DNA from: JBCCCJ01 sp039029315
GTDB lineage: Bacteria; Bacteroidota; Bacteroidia; J057
Assembly: GCA_039029315.1 (NCBI GenBank)
Contig: JBCCGK010000008.1
Span: 113,827 to 177,826 of the forward strand
Length of the DNA stretch: 64,000 nucleotides
Direction of reading: 5' to 3'
The notes beneath the pieces are model-generated. The model saw only the letters and a program-made list of their open reading frames with translations, was not told where the DNA came from and made no database searches. This document shows, piece after piece, positions 44,806-53,233 of this stretch. Positions within the stretch are counted from its first letter, which is position 1; each line of letters starts with the position of its first letter. The position numbers and the translations under genes are program-made.

Positions 44806-44959
44806 TACTATTCGAAAATTGAAATTTTATCCCCTCCATAAGATACAGGTAGGGGGTGTTTCGTAATTGGTTAAATCCTGATTAACTCAAAAAAAAGTAA
44901 GGAAATAGCTCATACACAGGATTTAACCATAGAAATGAAAAAAATGACAGCTCATGTAT

Positions 44960-44996
44960 TTTGCGAAGGTATCAATCAGATAAACTCATACCTTTG
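44960..44996 (+). promoter_or_regulatory. Candidate promoter for TonB-like paralog 2
   Basis: TACCTTTG (44989-44996) is a perfect -7 box; TTTG at 44960-44963 is 25 bases upstream, slightly far for -33. It ends 33 bases before the ATG at 45030. Confidence 0.5.
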
Positions 44997-45029
44997 AAGC
45001 AACAGGAATAGAATATTAACCCTAGCGCA

Positions 45030-46061
45030 ATGAAATCGAAGAACGAACCAATGGAAAATCTGGATGCTTATCTGGAAACCCTGGAAAAAAAAGAAAGAGC
45101 TGATAAACGAAAAAAGCTTCTAATGGGAGGAATGATTTTAGCCTTTCTGGGGATCGGGTTTGTCGTATTTCAGCGTACGATTCTGCAACCGGAGGAAGTG
45201 AATCCTCCCTATGCACATCAAGAGGAAATATCCGTACCAGCTGTCCCGGTTTCTGATCTCAACGAAGAATCAGAATCTGCTCTTGCTGCCAGTTCTGAAT
45301 TTGATTTTGAGATGGTAGAGGAAGAAGATGATTTGCCTGCTTTGTTGCCAGTTATGACTGTGAAGATTCAAGGAACAAAAAAGGTGGGTCAAGAACTTAT
45401 CTATACAATTGACAATCATAATTCCGATCATCAATTGAGTCTTGATTTTGGAAACGGCATTCGAAGAAAGGCACGCAAAACCAATAGATATACCTATCCT
45501 CTACCAGGATATTTTGATATGCGACTCCTGATCCAGGATGCAGATACATTTAGAGTACTCCATACCTTGAACTATCAGATCCTGCCAGCTGAGGAAGAAG
45601 AGAATGAAACACAAGCACAATCAAACAGCAGATTTGTAGATATTCCAATAACTCGATCCATGGATCCCAGTAAGAAGACTGAAATAGAAAGACCATCTTC
45701 AGACGATGTCTTGATCCTGGATCACTCTAAGAATACGACCACTAAAAATCCTGTAGTGATGGCAGACAAAATGCCTCATTTTCCCGGAGGAAATGCAGCA
45801 TTGAATGCCTACATCAAGAAGCATGTCAGATACCCCGAAAAAGCACCTATTGGACGAAAAGGTCAAGTAGTCGTGCAGGTGGTTGTGAATGCGGATGGAA
45901 GCCTCTCGAACCTCTTATTACTGAAAGGATTGGGAGAAGGATTTGATGAGGAAGCGATCCGACTGGTGGCTCAGATGCCACGATGGATTCCTGGAAAAGA
46001 AAAGGGCTTGAATGTGCCTGTCTATCATAAGGTTGTGATCCCTTTTCGCCAATCAAGTTGA
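45030..46061 (+). CDS. TonB-like protein with PKD-like domain, paralog 2
   Basis: The shortest of the three paralogs (343 aa). It has the N-terminal helix at about 28-47 (KLLMGGMILAFLGIGFVVF), a PKD-like domain at 108-187 (LDFGNGIRRKARK, YTYPLPGYFDMRLLI), an acidic linker and the TonB domain from about 245 (HFPGGNAALNAYIKKHVRYP, VVQVVVNADGSLSN, MPRWIPGKEKG). It lacks the conserved segment that paralogs 1 and 3 carry between the helix and the PKD-like domain (the stretch around SHQILGWDTIQ in paralog 1). A good -7 box stands 33 bases upstream, so it may be expressed on its own. Confidence 0.85.
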   Translation: MKSKNEPMENLDAYLETLEKKERADKRKKLLMGGMILAFLGIGFVVFQRTILQPEEVNPPYAHQEEISVPAVPVSDLNEESESALAASSEFDFEMVEEEDDLPALLPVMTVKIQGTKKVGQELIYTIDNHNSDHQLSLDFGNGIRRKARKTNRYTYPLPGYFDMRLLIQDADTFRVLHTLNYQILPAEEEENETQAQSNSRFVDIPITRSMDPSKKTEIERPSSDDVLILDHSKNTTTKNPVVMADKMPHFPGGNAALNAYIKKHVRYPEKAPIGRKGQVVVQVVVNADGSLSNLLLLKGLGEGFDEEAIRLVAQMPRWIPGKEKGLNVPVYHKVVIPFRQSS

Positions 46062-46591
46062 TGTTTATTTATCAGTATCAGAATACGTGTCACATTAAAT
46101 CCCTAACCACAATTAATTTAATACCTGCATGTAGCTTAATTTACTGCCTGAATTTGATTCCTTGTACTCAATTTGACTGAATTGAACCTGTAGATCATCC
46201 TTTTATTTTTGTTTGCCAGCTATTCTGACAGAAGATCCTTGAATAGATTCAAGCTGTATCTCTCTCGCAGAATATCTGGTTTCCTCCTTTGGAAACTTTT
46301 CTTGTTATCCACTGTCTCTTCTGATCCTTTACTAGGAAATGACCTCTTTCGCCTGAATTCGATCTGAATTCAGAAAGATGATTTTACCCATATACGATTT
46401 TATAGATATCCGTTACCAAAATTGGCAATTAACGATTTTTCAAAATATTTTTCTATCATAAAATAACTTAATTTGACTTTTTGAAGTAAAAAAATCCTTG
46501 GTAATGATGTTTATGAGATAGTTAAGACCCATAAAGTAAAGCTTCTGTATGATTTGAGAAATACTATAAACAAAAACCCGATTGTTAAGTT
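46062..46591. other. 530-base AT-rich gap
   Basis: No ORF of useful length is seen on either strand. Several small hairpins are present, for example CTTGAAT/ATTCAAG near 46230 and GTTTCC/GGAAAC near 46280, and a CTGAATTC direct repeat with palindrome near 46360. No clear TAnnTTTG box stands before the next gene. Confidence 0.55.
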
Positions 46592-47911
46592 ATGAGTAAA
46601 GACAATGTTTCCCCTAACCAGCTCGACGACTATCTAGACAGGATTGAGGCGATGGAGAAGAGCAAGACGAGAAAGAAAATTCTTTTGGCAGTAGGATTGG
46701 TTGTTCTTTTAGGAGGTGGTTTCCTGGCTTTCCGAATGATCCAGGCCCCTACAAAAATTCGGTCGTACGCCCTAACTGAATTAACAGAATCTCAAGTCGC
46801 TCAAATTTTTGCTGAAGACCCGAGTCCCATCGGCGTTACCCATCCCGAACTCGGGTTCGACACCCTGCAATCCATCGAAGACTATCACAGCCGTCTCCAA
46901 TTGGTTCAGATGATCCAACAATCTCAGAATCAGTTGGTATATGACATCGTAAGTGATTCGACCATGGACGATGAAGCCCTCGCTGAAGAGGAATCTCTGT
47001 CCCAATTTGTGATTGACATTGCTGGTGACCGTAAAGCTGGAAAAGATCTTACTTTCAGAATTGAGGATTATGATCCTTCGGTCACTTATTTGATGGACTT
47101 TGGGAATGGATTTAGAAGAAGAATTCGACAAAGTTATAGTTACTCTTATCCTTCTCCAGGTCGATTTGTGATTCGACTGATGGCCACCGAAGGCGAGAAA
47201 AGCAGCCTCTATACCAAGTCAATTCGGATTTCGGCAAACAGCCAACCAGCGCAAAACGTGATCGCCGAATCCCAAACCAATGAGGAAGAATCTGCCTCGA
47301 ATACTCTCGAACAGGAAGTCAATACGCCTGAATTTGCTTCTTCTGAGAATATAAATCCCAATGACGGAGGAGAATCAGGGCCCAATATGCCTGATGATGC
47401 TCAGCCAAATCTCACCATTACTGATTTGCGGGGGGCATCTGATATAGAAGAGATTGCAAACGATTCGGTGGAAGAGGAAAACCTCCAGGGACTTGAAGAT
47501 GAAGCTGCTATTGCTTCTTCAGGGATTCAGGAAGCAACAACCCCTGAACCAGTTGTAGAAAAAACCACTCCCGTTGATGATTTTGATCCTTCCAAACCGA
47601 TGTTGGCAGCTGAAGTAATGCCCGAATATCCCGGAGGAACCAGAGGGATCGCCAGATATTTTCAGCGAAATAACCGATATCCAACTGCAGCGAGAAGAAG
47701 CCAGATTGAAGGAGTCGTCTATGTTCAATTTATTGTGGAGAAAAACGGAGATCTCTCCAATTTCAAAGTAGTAAAAGGCATCGGTTTTGGATGTGATGAG
47801 GAAGCGATCAGATTGTTGGACCGCATGCCAAAATGGATACCAGGTGAGCACCGCAATACGCAGGTCGCTGTCTACCAGACCTTACCTGTGACCTTTAAGT
47901 TGGTAGAGTAA
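46592..47911 (+). CDS. TonB-like protein with PKD-like domain, paralog 3
   Basis: The longest paralog (439 aa). A membrane helix lies at about 27-47 (KILLAVGLVVLLGGGFLAF), followed by the segment shared with paralog 1 (VTHPELGFDTLQSIEDYH), and a PKD-like domain at 139-216 (MDFGNGFRRRIRQ, YSYPSPGRFVIRLMA). A very acidic linker of over 100 residues follows, then the TonB domain from about 335 (EYPGGTRGIARYFQRNNRYP, YVQFIVEKNGDLSN, MPKWIPGEHRNTQV). The acidic linker could span the periplasm. It stands alone after the 530-base gap. Confidence 0.85.
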   Translation: MSKDNVSPNQLDDYLDRIEAMEKSKTRKKILLAVGLVVLLGGGFLAFRMIQAPTKIRSYALTELTESQVAQIFAEDPSPIGVTHPELGFDTLQSIEDYHSRLQLVQMIQQSQNQLVYDIVSDSTMDDEALAEEESLSQFVIDIAGDRKAGKDLTFRIEDYDPSVTYLMDFGNGFRRRIRQSYSYSYPSPGRFVIRLMATEGEKSSLYTKSIRISANSQPAQNVIAESQTNEEESASNTLEQEVNTPEFASSENINPNDGGESGPNMPDDAQPNLTITDLRGASDIEEIANDSVEEENLQGLEDEAAIASSGIQEATTPEPVVEKTTPVDDFDPSKPMLAAEVMPEYPGGTRGIARYFQRNNRYPTAARRSQIEGVVYVQFIVEKNGDLSNFKVVKGIGFGCDEEAIRLLDRMPKWIPGEHRNTQVAVYQTLPVTFKLVE

Positions 47912-47999
47912 ATGAAACAAGGAAATAGTCCCAGAGGTAAGGGAAATAACGCAAGATGAACGAAGAGAGGCTAAGAGGAGGTTGACCGTTCGAATTGCA

Positions 48000-48053
48000 T
48001 TATTTCCCTTATTTCCCTTATTTCCCTTATTTCCCTTATTTCCCTTATTTCCC
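48000..48053 (+). repeat. 9-bp tandem repeat upstream of the HAD gene (6 units)
   Basis: Six perfect units of TTATTTCCC end 7 bases before the ATG at 48061. Read in frame from a TTG at 47995 they would encode repeated Tyr-Phe-Pro, but this is outside the conserved protein. The same unit in inverse form (GGGAAATAA) occurs once just upstream at 47941. Confidence 0.9.
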
Positions 48054-48060
48054 TTTGCTC

Positions 48061-48738
48061 ATGCCCCTTTCTCTCCCCACCTCTATCAAATCAATCGTCT
48101 TTGACGCCTATGGAACCCTCTTCGATGTCCAAACTCTGGACGCCTTCCTGAAAGAGCATTATGGCGACAAATCTCAACCGATCAATGCCATATGGCGACA
48201 AAAGCAACTCCAATATACCTGGCTCAGGTCATTGATGGGGCGATATGAACCCTTTTCAAATGTAACCACCGATGCCCTGAGATATGCTTGCCAAGTGCAG
48301 GGAGAAGTGTTGTCTGCTTCTCTTGAACAGCAGCTCGTTCAGCGATATTATACCCTTCAAGCCTTTCCAGATACCCTCTCCAGTTTGGGCAAACTGGCGA
48401 GCTCTGTTCAGCTGGCTGTGCTGTCCAATGCCAACCCGGAGATGCTTGAGCAAGCAGTTCATCACAATGGACTTCATCCTTTTTTGACGCATATCCTCAG
48501 TGTTGATAGCATTCAGATGTACAAGCCTATACCCGCTGTATATGACCTGGCGACGCAAGCTTTCGGCCTGGAGAAAGAGGAAATTGTCTTTGTCTCTTCC
48601 AATACCTGGGATGTTGCTGGAGCCAAATCAGCAGGATTGCGGGTCATTTGGTTGAATCGATACAATGGAAATCTGGAAGAATTGGGGATCGAACCAGACT
48701 GGCAGATTTCCTCCCTGGAAGAAATAATCCTGACATAA
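48061..48738 (+). CDS. Haloacid dehalogenase type II-like hydrolase
   Basis: A 225-residue HAD hydrolase. Motif I is FDAYGTLFDV, with the nucleophile Asp15. Motif II is VLSNANPE, the lysine of motif III is in VDSIQMYKPIP, and motif IV is SSNTWDVAGAKSAGL. This exact set is that of L-2-haloacid dehalogenases (type II). The true substrate may be a 2-haloacid or another organic acid. The ATG at 48061 directly precedes the conserved core; the longer TTG-started frame would add an FPY repeat from the tandem array and is rejected. Confidence 0.88.
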   Translation: MPLSLPTSIKSIVFDAYGTLFDVQTLDAFLKEHYGDKSQPINAIWRQKQLQYTWLRSLMGRYEPFSNVTTDALRYACQVQGEVLSASLEQQLVQRYYTLQAFPDTLSSLGKLASSVQLAVLSNANPEMLEQAVHHNGLHPFLTHILSVDSIQMYKPIPAVYDLATQAFGLEKEEIVFVSSNTWDVAGAKSAGLRVIWLNRYNGNLEELGIEPDWQISSLEEIILT

Positions 48739-48831
48739 CAGATCGAAGCCTGGAAAATATTTGCATGTTGAAAAGATTCTCCTAATTTAGGAGAGAATTA
48801 TTTACTACTATTACTTAGCCCATCATAGACT

Positions 48832-49368
48832 ATGCATTTAGAGGGTTCGCACATTTTACCCGCCTCTTCCTCTACAATCTGGACCTTGTTGATGGATCCG
48901 GAAATCCTGGCAAAAGTTACGCCTGGAATTACCGATCTTGAACCCACAGGAGATGATACCTTTAAGGCAATCTCTAAAGTAAAGATTGGCCCGGTCAATG
49001 GTGCATTCTCAGGGACGGTACAAATTGTCGATAAAGTAGAGGGCGAAAGTTTTGGGTTGAAGATTAAACAAAAAAGCAAAATTGGGAATGTGTCGGCAGA
49101 AGGAGCCATCCAATTGATACCCCAAACCCCTAAAGAGACAGAGGTGAAATTCGAAGGCGATGCAAAGTTATCAGGGACACTTGCCCGAACGGGGCAACGT
49201 GTTGTCAGCGGTGTGGCCAGGACACTTACCAACCAGTTCTTCAAAGATTTGGAGGCAGAAATAGAAGTCATAAACATAGAAGAACCAGAAACATCCACTG
49301 CTTCAGACAATTTGTGGAGCAGATTTATGAACTGGCTAAAGAATATATTTGGGGCCAAAAGCTCCTGA
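48832..49368 (+). CDS. coxG: CoxG-like SRPBCC protein
   Basis: A 178-residue SRPBCC-fold protein of the carbon monoxide dehydrogenase subunit G (CoxG) family: GSHILPASSSTIWTLLMDPEIL at the start (first 20 of the motif), TPGITDLEPTGDD, and the later VKFEGDAKLSGTLARTGQRVV. CoxG helps to anchor or recruit the CO dehydrogenase to the membrane in studied systems. The 58-base gap to the small subunit suggests one transcript with the cox-like genes. Confidence 0.88.
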   Translation: MHLEGSHILPASSSTIWTLLMDPEILAKVTPGITDLEPTGDDTFKAISKVKIGPVNGAFSGTVQIVDKVEGESFGLKIKQKSKIGNVSAEGAIQLIPQTPKETEVKFEGDAKLSGTLARTGQRVVSGVARTLTNQFFKDLEAEIEVINIEEPETSTASDNLWSRFMNWLKNIFGAKSS

Positions 49369-49425
49369 CTCGCGAGACAAACATCAATCTTTCTTATTAA
49401 TCTTAACCATTAATCTTGTATCTGG

Positions 49426-49911
49426 ATGGGACTACAGCTTACTGTTACCGTAAATGGCAAACAACACAGCCAGGAGGTAGAGCCGCGTACCCTTCTTGTT
49501 CATTACTTGCGAGATGTACTACGACTGACTGGAACCCATATTGGGTGTGACACCAGCAATTGTGGGGCATGCACGGTCCTAATGAACGGAAAAGCGGTCA
49601 AATCTTGTACCTTACTTGCACTTCAAGCAGAAGGTGCAGAAATCACAACAATTGAAGGATTGGCCCAAAATGGAGAGCTTCATCCACTTCAAGAAGGATT
49701 TAAAGAGAATCATGGCCTGCAATGTGGATTTTGTACACCGGGTATGATCATGACTTCCGTCCAACTCCTAGATGACAACCCCAATCCATCAGAAGCAGAG
49801 ATTCGACATGGATTAGAAGGAAATTATTGCAGATGTACCGGGTATCATAATATTGTCAAATCAATCCAGTATGCCGCTGATGCAATGAGAAAGGAGGGCA
49901 CAAATGTCTAG
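49426..49911 (+). CDS. Small subunit (2Fe-2S) of CODH/xanthine-oxidase-type enzyme
   Basis: A 161-residue electron transfer subunit with two [2Fe-2S] clusters. The plant-type cluster is in IGCDTSNCGACTVLMNG with a further Cys in VKSC. The second is in QCGFCTPGMIMT and CRCTGY. This is the CoxS/xdh small subunit of the molybdenum hydroxylases. The last 8 bases overlap the start of the large subunit gene, so translation is likely coupled. Confidence 0.94.
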   Translation: MGLQLTVTVNGKQHSQEVEPRTLLVHYLRDVLRLTGTHIGCDTSNCGACTVLMNGKAVKSCTLLALQAEGAEITTIEGLAQNGELHPLQEGFKENHGLQCGFCTPGMIMTSVQLLDDNPNPSEAEIRHGLEGNYCRCTGYHNIVKSIQYAADAMRKEGTNV

Positions 49912-52267
49912 TTTTATTGGAAAATCAATCAAGCGGGTTGAAGACAAGCGTTTTATCACAGGCAAAGGTCGCTATACTGATGATATCGTCTTGCCCGGAA
50001 TGGTCTATGCCCAGATTGTTCGCAGTCCCTATGCACATGCCAAAATTGTCAGCATTGACAAAAGCTCTGTAGAATCTATGGAAGGGGTCGTTGCTGTATA
50101 TACAGGTCAGGACGTAGCAGAATCAGGTGTTGGAGGCGTGCCAGCCGGCTGGCAGGTCGACTTCAAGAATGGTGATACCATGAAAGAGCCGCCGCACCCA
50201 TTGTTGGTAGCAGATAAGGCCCGATACATGGGAGATGCCGTAGCTGTTGTGATTGCCGAAAGCCGTGAATTGGCCAAAGATGCAGCTGACTTATTGGAAG
50301 TTGAATATGATGAACTGGATGCCGTAGTAGATGCTGCCAAGGCAGTAGAGGAAGGCGTGCCTTTGGTCCATGACGATGCACCCAAGAATATGTGCTTTGA
50401 TTGGGAAATCGGAGACAAAACTGCAACAGATGCAGCGATGGCGAGTGCTCATCACATCACAACTCTGGATTTTGTCAACCAGCGAGTCATTCCCAATGCC
50501 ATCGAACCACGTGCGGTGATCGGGCATTTTGATCCAGCAAATGATAAATATACCCTCTATACCAGCTCACAGAATCCTCATTTGATTCGGTTGCTGTTAT
50601 GTGCGTTTGTTCTCGGATTGCCTGAGCATAAAGTACGTGTTGTCTCGCCAGATGTAGGAGGAGGATTTGGCAGTAAAATATTTCACTATGCAGAAGAAGC
50701 CCTGATGATTTGGTGTTCCCAACGATTGGGAATTCCGATTAAGTGGATTGCCGAAAGAAGTGAAAGCTTCATGACGGATGCACATGGGCGAGACCATGTA
50801 TCCAAAGCAGAAATGGGCTTTGATGCAGAAGGCAATGTAGTTGGCTTGCGCATCAAGACATTCGCTAATCTTGGCGCATATCTGTCTACCTTTGCGCCAG
50901 CAGTTCCTACCTACCTTCACGGAACCCTCTTGCAAGGATTGTATACGACCCCAGCCATTCATTTGGATTTGGTGGGCTCATTTACCCATACGACACCTGT
51001 CGATGCCTATCGCGGGGCGGGAAGACCTGAAGCTACCTATTTGCTGGAGCGCCTGATGGATACGGCCGCATTGGAAATGGGAGTAGATCCCGCTGAGCTT
51101 CGATTCAAGAACTTTATCCCTCCCTTTGATGGGGTGAACGAACCTGGATATCAGACACAGGTTGCCTTGCAGTATGACAGCGGGAATTATGCCCCGGTGC
51201 TACAACGAGCACTTGAGATGGTCGGTTATGAAGATTTTCGTGCCGAACAGGCTGCTGCCAGAGAGCAAGGTAGATATCTTGGAATAGGATTTTCAACTTA
51301 TATAGAAGCTTGTGGGATTGCCCCCTCAGCCGTAGTTGGATCGTTGGGAGCACGAGCTGGTCTGTATGAGTCTGCACAGGTACGTGTGCAACCCACAGGG
51401 AAGGTGAGTGTATATACCGGATCGCATTCTCATGGTCAGGGACACGAAACCACCTTTGCGCAGGTTGTCGCTGATAGATTGGGCATAGACATTGCCGATG
51501 TCGAAATTGTTCATGGAGATTCTGAATCAGTTGCTTTTGGGATGGGGACCTATGGCTCTCGTTCCCTGGCAGTAGGAGGAAGTGCGATTGTCAAGAGTGT
51601 GGACAAGGTCCTGGAGAAGGGAGCCAAAATTGCCGCGCACTTATTGGAAGCCGCAGAAGATGATCTGGAATATGCGAATGGAAGCTGGACGGTCAAGGGA
51701 ACCGACAAATCTGTTGGATTTGGAGACGTCTCACTAACCGCTTACGTTCCACACAATTATCCCGAAGGCCTGGAACCAGGCATGGATTTCTCCAGTTTCT
51801 ATGATCCGACCAATTTTACCTATCCATTTGGGGCGCATATTGCAATCGTTGAGATCGATACCGATACAGGAAAGGTGACTCTTAAACGATTCATAGCCTG
51901 TGATGATGTTGGAAATGTGATCAACCCGATGATCGTGGATGGACAAATCCATGGAGGGATTGCACAGGGAGTAGGACAAGCTATGTTTGAAGGAGCGATT
52001 TATGATGAAAATGGACAATTGACCAATGGGTCTTATATGGATTACACCATGCCGAGAGCCGATGATCTCCCTTCCTTCGAAATTGATCGAACGGTAACCC
52101 CATGTCCTCACAACCCCTTGGGAGTCAAGGGAGCAGGAGAAGCAGGAACCATTGGATCGACGCCGGCAGTAGTCAATGCTGTGATGGATGCTTTGTCTCC
52201 TTTGGGAATCAAGGACATCACCATGCCACTGACCTCCGAACGTGTCTGGAAAGCAATGCAAGGCTAG
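49904..52267 (+). CDS. Large molybdopterin subunit, form II CODH/aldehyde oxidase type
   Basis: The 787-residue catalytic subunit binds the molybdenum cofactor. The N-terminal GKSIKRVEDKRFITGKGRY and SPDVGGGFGSK match CoxL. The active-site loop is DAYRGAGRPE (Arg370 to Arg374), the form II type, not the AYRCSFR of true form I CO dehydrogenases. The catalytic glutamate lies in GVKGAGEAG (Glu746). So CO oxidation is not assured; aldehydes, N-heterocycles or other substrates are as likely. It is followed by the FAD subunit. Confidence 0.93.
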   Translation: MSSFIGKSIKRVEDKRFITGKGRYTDDIVLPGMVYAQIVRSPYAHAKIVSIDKSSVESMEGVVAVYTGQDVAESGVGGVPAGWQVDFKNGDTMKEPPHPLLVADKARYMGDAVAVVIAESRELAKDAADLLEVEYDELDAVVDAAKAVEEGVPLVHDDAPKNMCFDWEIGDKTATDAAMASAHHITTLDFVNQRVIPNAIEPRAVIGHFDPANDKYTLYTSSQNPHLIRLLLCAFVLGLPEHKVRVVSPDVGGGFGSKIFHYAEEALMIWCSQRLGIPIKWIAERSESFMTDAHGRDHVSKAEMGFDAEGNVVGLRIKTFANLGAYLSTFAPAVPTYLHGTLLQGLYTTPAIHLDLVGSFTHTTPVDAYRGAGRPEATYLLERLMDTAALEMGVDPAELRFKNFIPPFDGVNEPGYQTQVALQYDSGNYAPVLQRALEMVGYEDFRAEQAAAREQGRYLGIGFSTYIEACGIAPSAVVGSLGARAGLYESAQVRVQPTGKVSVYTGSHSHGQGHETTFAQVVADRLGIDIADVEIVHGDSESVAFGMGTYGSRSLAVGGSAIVKSVDKVLEKGAKIAAHLLEAAEDDLEYANGSWTVKGTDKSVGFGDVSLTAYVPHNYPEGLEPGMDFSSFYDPTNFTYPFGAHIAIVEIDTDTGKVTLKRFIACDDVGNVINPMIVDGQIHGGIAQGVGQAMFEGAIYDENGQLTNGSYMDYTMPRADDLPSFEIDRTVTPCPHNPLGVKGAGEAGTIGSTPAVVNAVMDALSPLGIKDITMPLTSERVWKAMQG

Positions 52268-52291
52268 GTATAACTAACTCAAAACTAACTC

Positions 52292-53146
52292 ATGGTACCA
52301 ACCAATTTTTCATATCATCGGCCTTCCACTGTCAGTGAAGCTGTGCAATTGCTTGCCAGCCACGGAGATGAAGCCAAAGTTCTGGCAGGAGGACATAGCC
52401 TCCTACCATCTATGAAACTCCGATTGAACAGCCCGGATCATTTGATTGATTTATCTGCGCTGTCGGACCTCAAAAACATTTCTGAATCCAACGGCAACAT
52501 CGTGATCGGGGCCATGTGTACACATGCACAGATTGCGGGCAATGCACTTGTCAACCAACATCTTGCGATGATGGCACAGACAGGTGGAATGATTGGAGAC
52601 ATACAGGTGCGCAATATGGGAACCATCGGCGGCAGTATCGCCCATGCGGACCCTGCCGCAGATTGGCCTGCAAGCCTATTGGCAGCTGAAGCGACCATTG
52701 TGGTGCAAGGATCTGCTGGACAAAGAAGCATTGCTGCTACTGACTTCTTTCAGGGCTTGTATGAGACAGCCCTGAATGATGGGGAACTGATTACAGAAAT
52801 TCATGTGCCAATTCCTGCAGCGGGAACAAGCTCTGCCTATGAGAAATTTCTCCAGCCTGCTTCGCGATTTGCGATTGTCGGCTGTGCAGTCATGATTACC
52901 CAGAGTGGCGGAACATGCACAGATGTGCGAGTAGCCTTCACAGGAGTCAGTGATATGGCCTTCAGAGATGCCAATGTAGAGGGAGCAATGACTGGGAAGG
53001 CAGCTACTGCTGATAGCATTGCATCGGCTGCTTCTCAGGCTGCAAATGGGGTTGATATTCTCAGCGACCATTTTGCTTCCGAGGAGTATCGAAAGCATTT
53101 GGCAAGTGTATATGCCCGACGCGCTTTGACAACTGCCGTCGGATAA
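52292..53146 (+). CDS. FAD subunit of CODH/xanthine-oxidase-type enzyme
   Basis: A 284-residue CoxM-like subunit. The FAD-binding motifs are VLAGGHSLLPSMKLR (residues 31-45) and TIGGSIAHADPAADWP (about 112-127). It carries electrons from the [2Fe-2S] subunit to the acceptor. The trio is complete, but coxDEF, the AAA ATPase and molybdenum cofactor insertion genes usual in cox loci are absent from the window. An intrinsic terminator stands 24 bases after the stop. Confidence 0.94.
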   Translation: MVPTNFSYHRPSTVSEAVQLLASHGDEAKVLAGGHSLLPSMKLRLNSPDHLIDLSALSDLKNISESNGNIVIGAMCTHAQIAGNALVNQHLAMMAQTGGMIGDIQVRNMGTIGGSIAHADPAADWPASLLAAEATIVVQGSAGQRSIAATDFFQGLYETALNDGELITEIHVPIPAAGTSSAYEKFLQPASRFAIVGCAVMITQSGGTCTDVRVAFTGVSDMAFRDANVEGAMTGKAATADSIASAASQAANGVDILSDHFASEEYRKHLASVYARRALTTAVG

Positions 53147-53169
53147 TACCCACGGACGATTTCACTGCG

Positions 53170-53206
53170 AAAGGGTTGTCCCAGGCAACCCTTTTGCACT
53201 TTTTTC
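53170..53206 (+). terminator. Intrinsic terminator between the cox-like and cytochrome operons
   Basis: A perfect 9-bp stem, AAAGGGTTG and CAACCCTTT, with a 7-base loop is followed by TTGCACTTTTTT. It closes the coxG-S-L-M unit and separates it from the cytochrome operon. Confidence 0.85.
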
Positions 53207-53233
53207 TCGTCCTGTTCCTGTTACCACCACCCC

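Noticed and set aside
47995..48060. N-terminal extension of the HAD protein made of Tyr-Phe-Pro repeats
   Set aside because: It starts with TTG and is the translation of a 9-bp tandem array; the conserved HAD core begins right after the ATG at 48061.
49904..52267. True form I CO dehydrogenase
   Set aside because: The active-site loop reads AYRGAGR, not the form I signature AYRCSFR.
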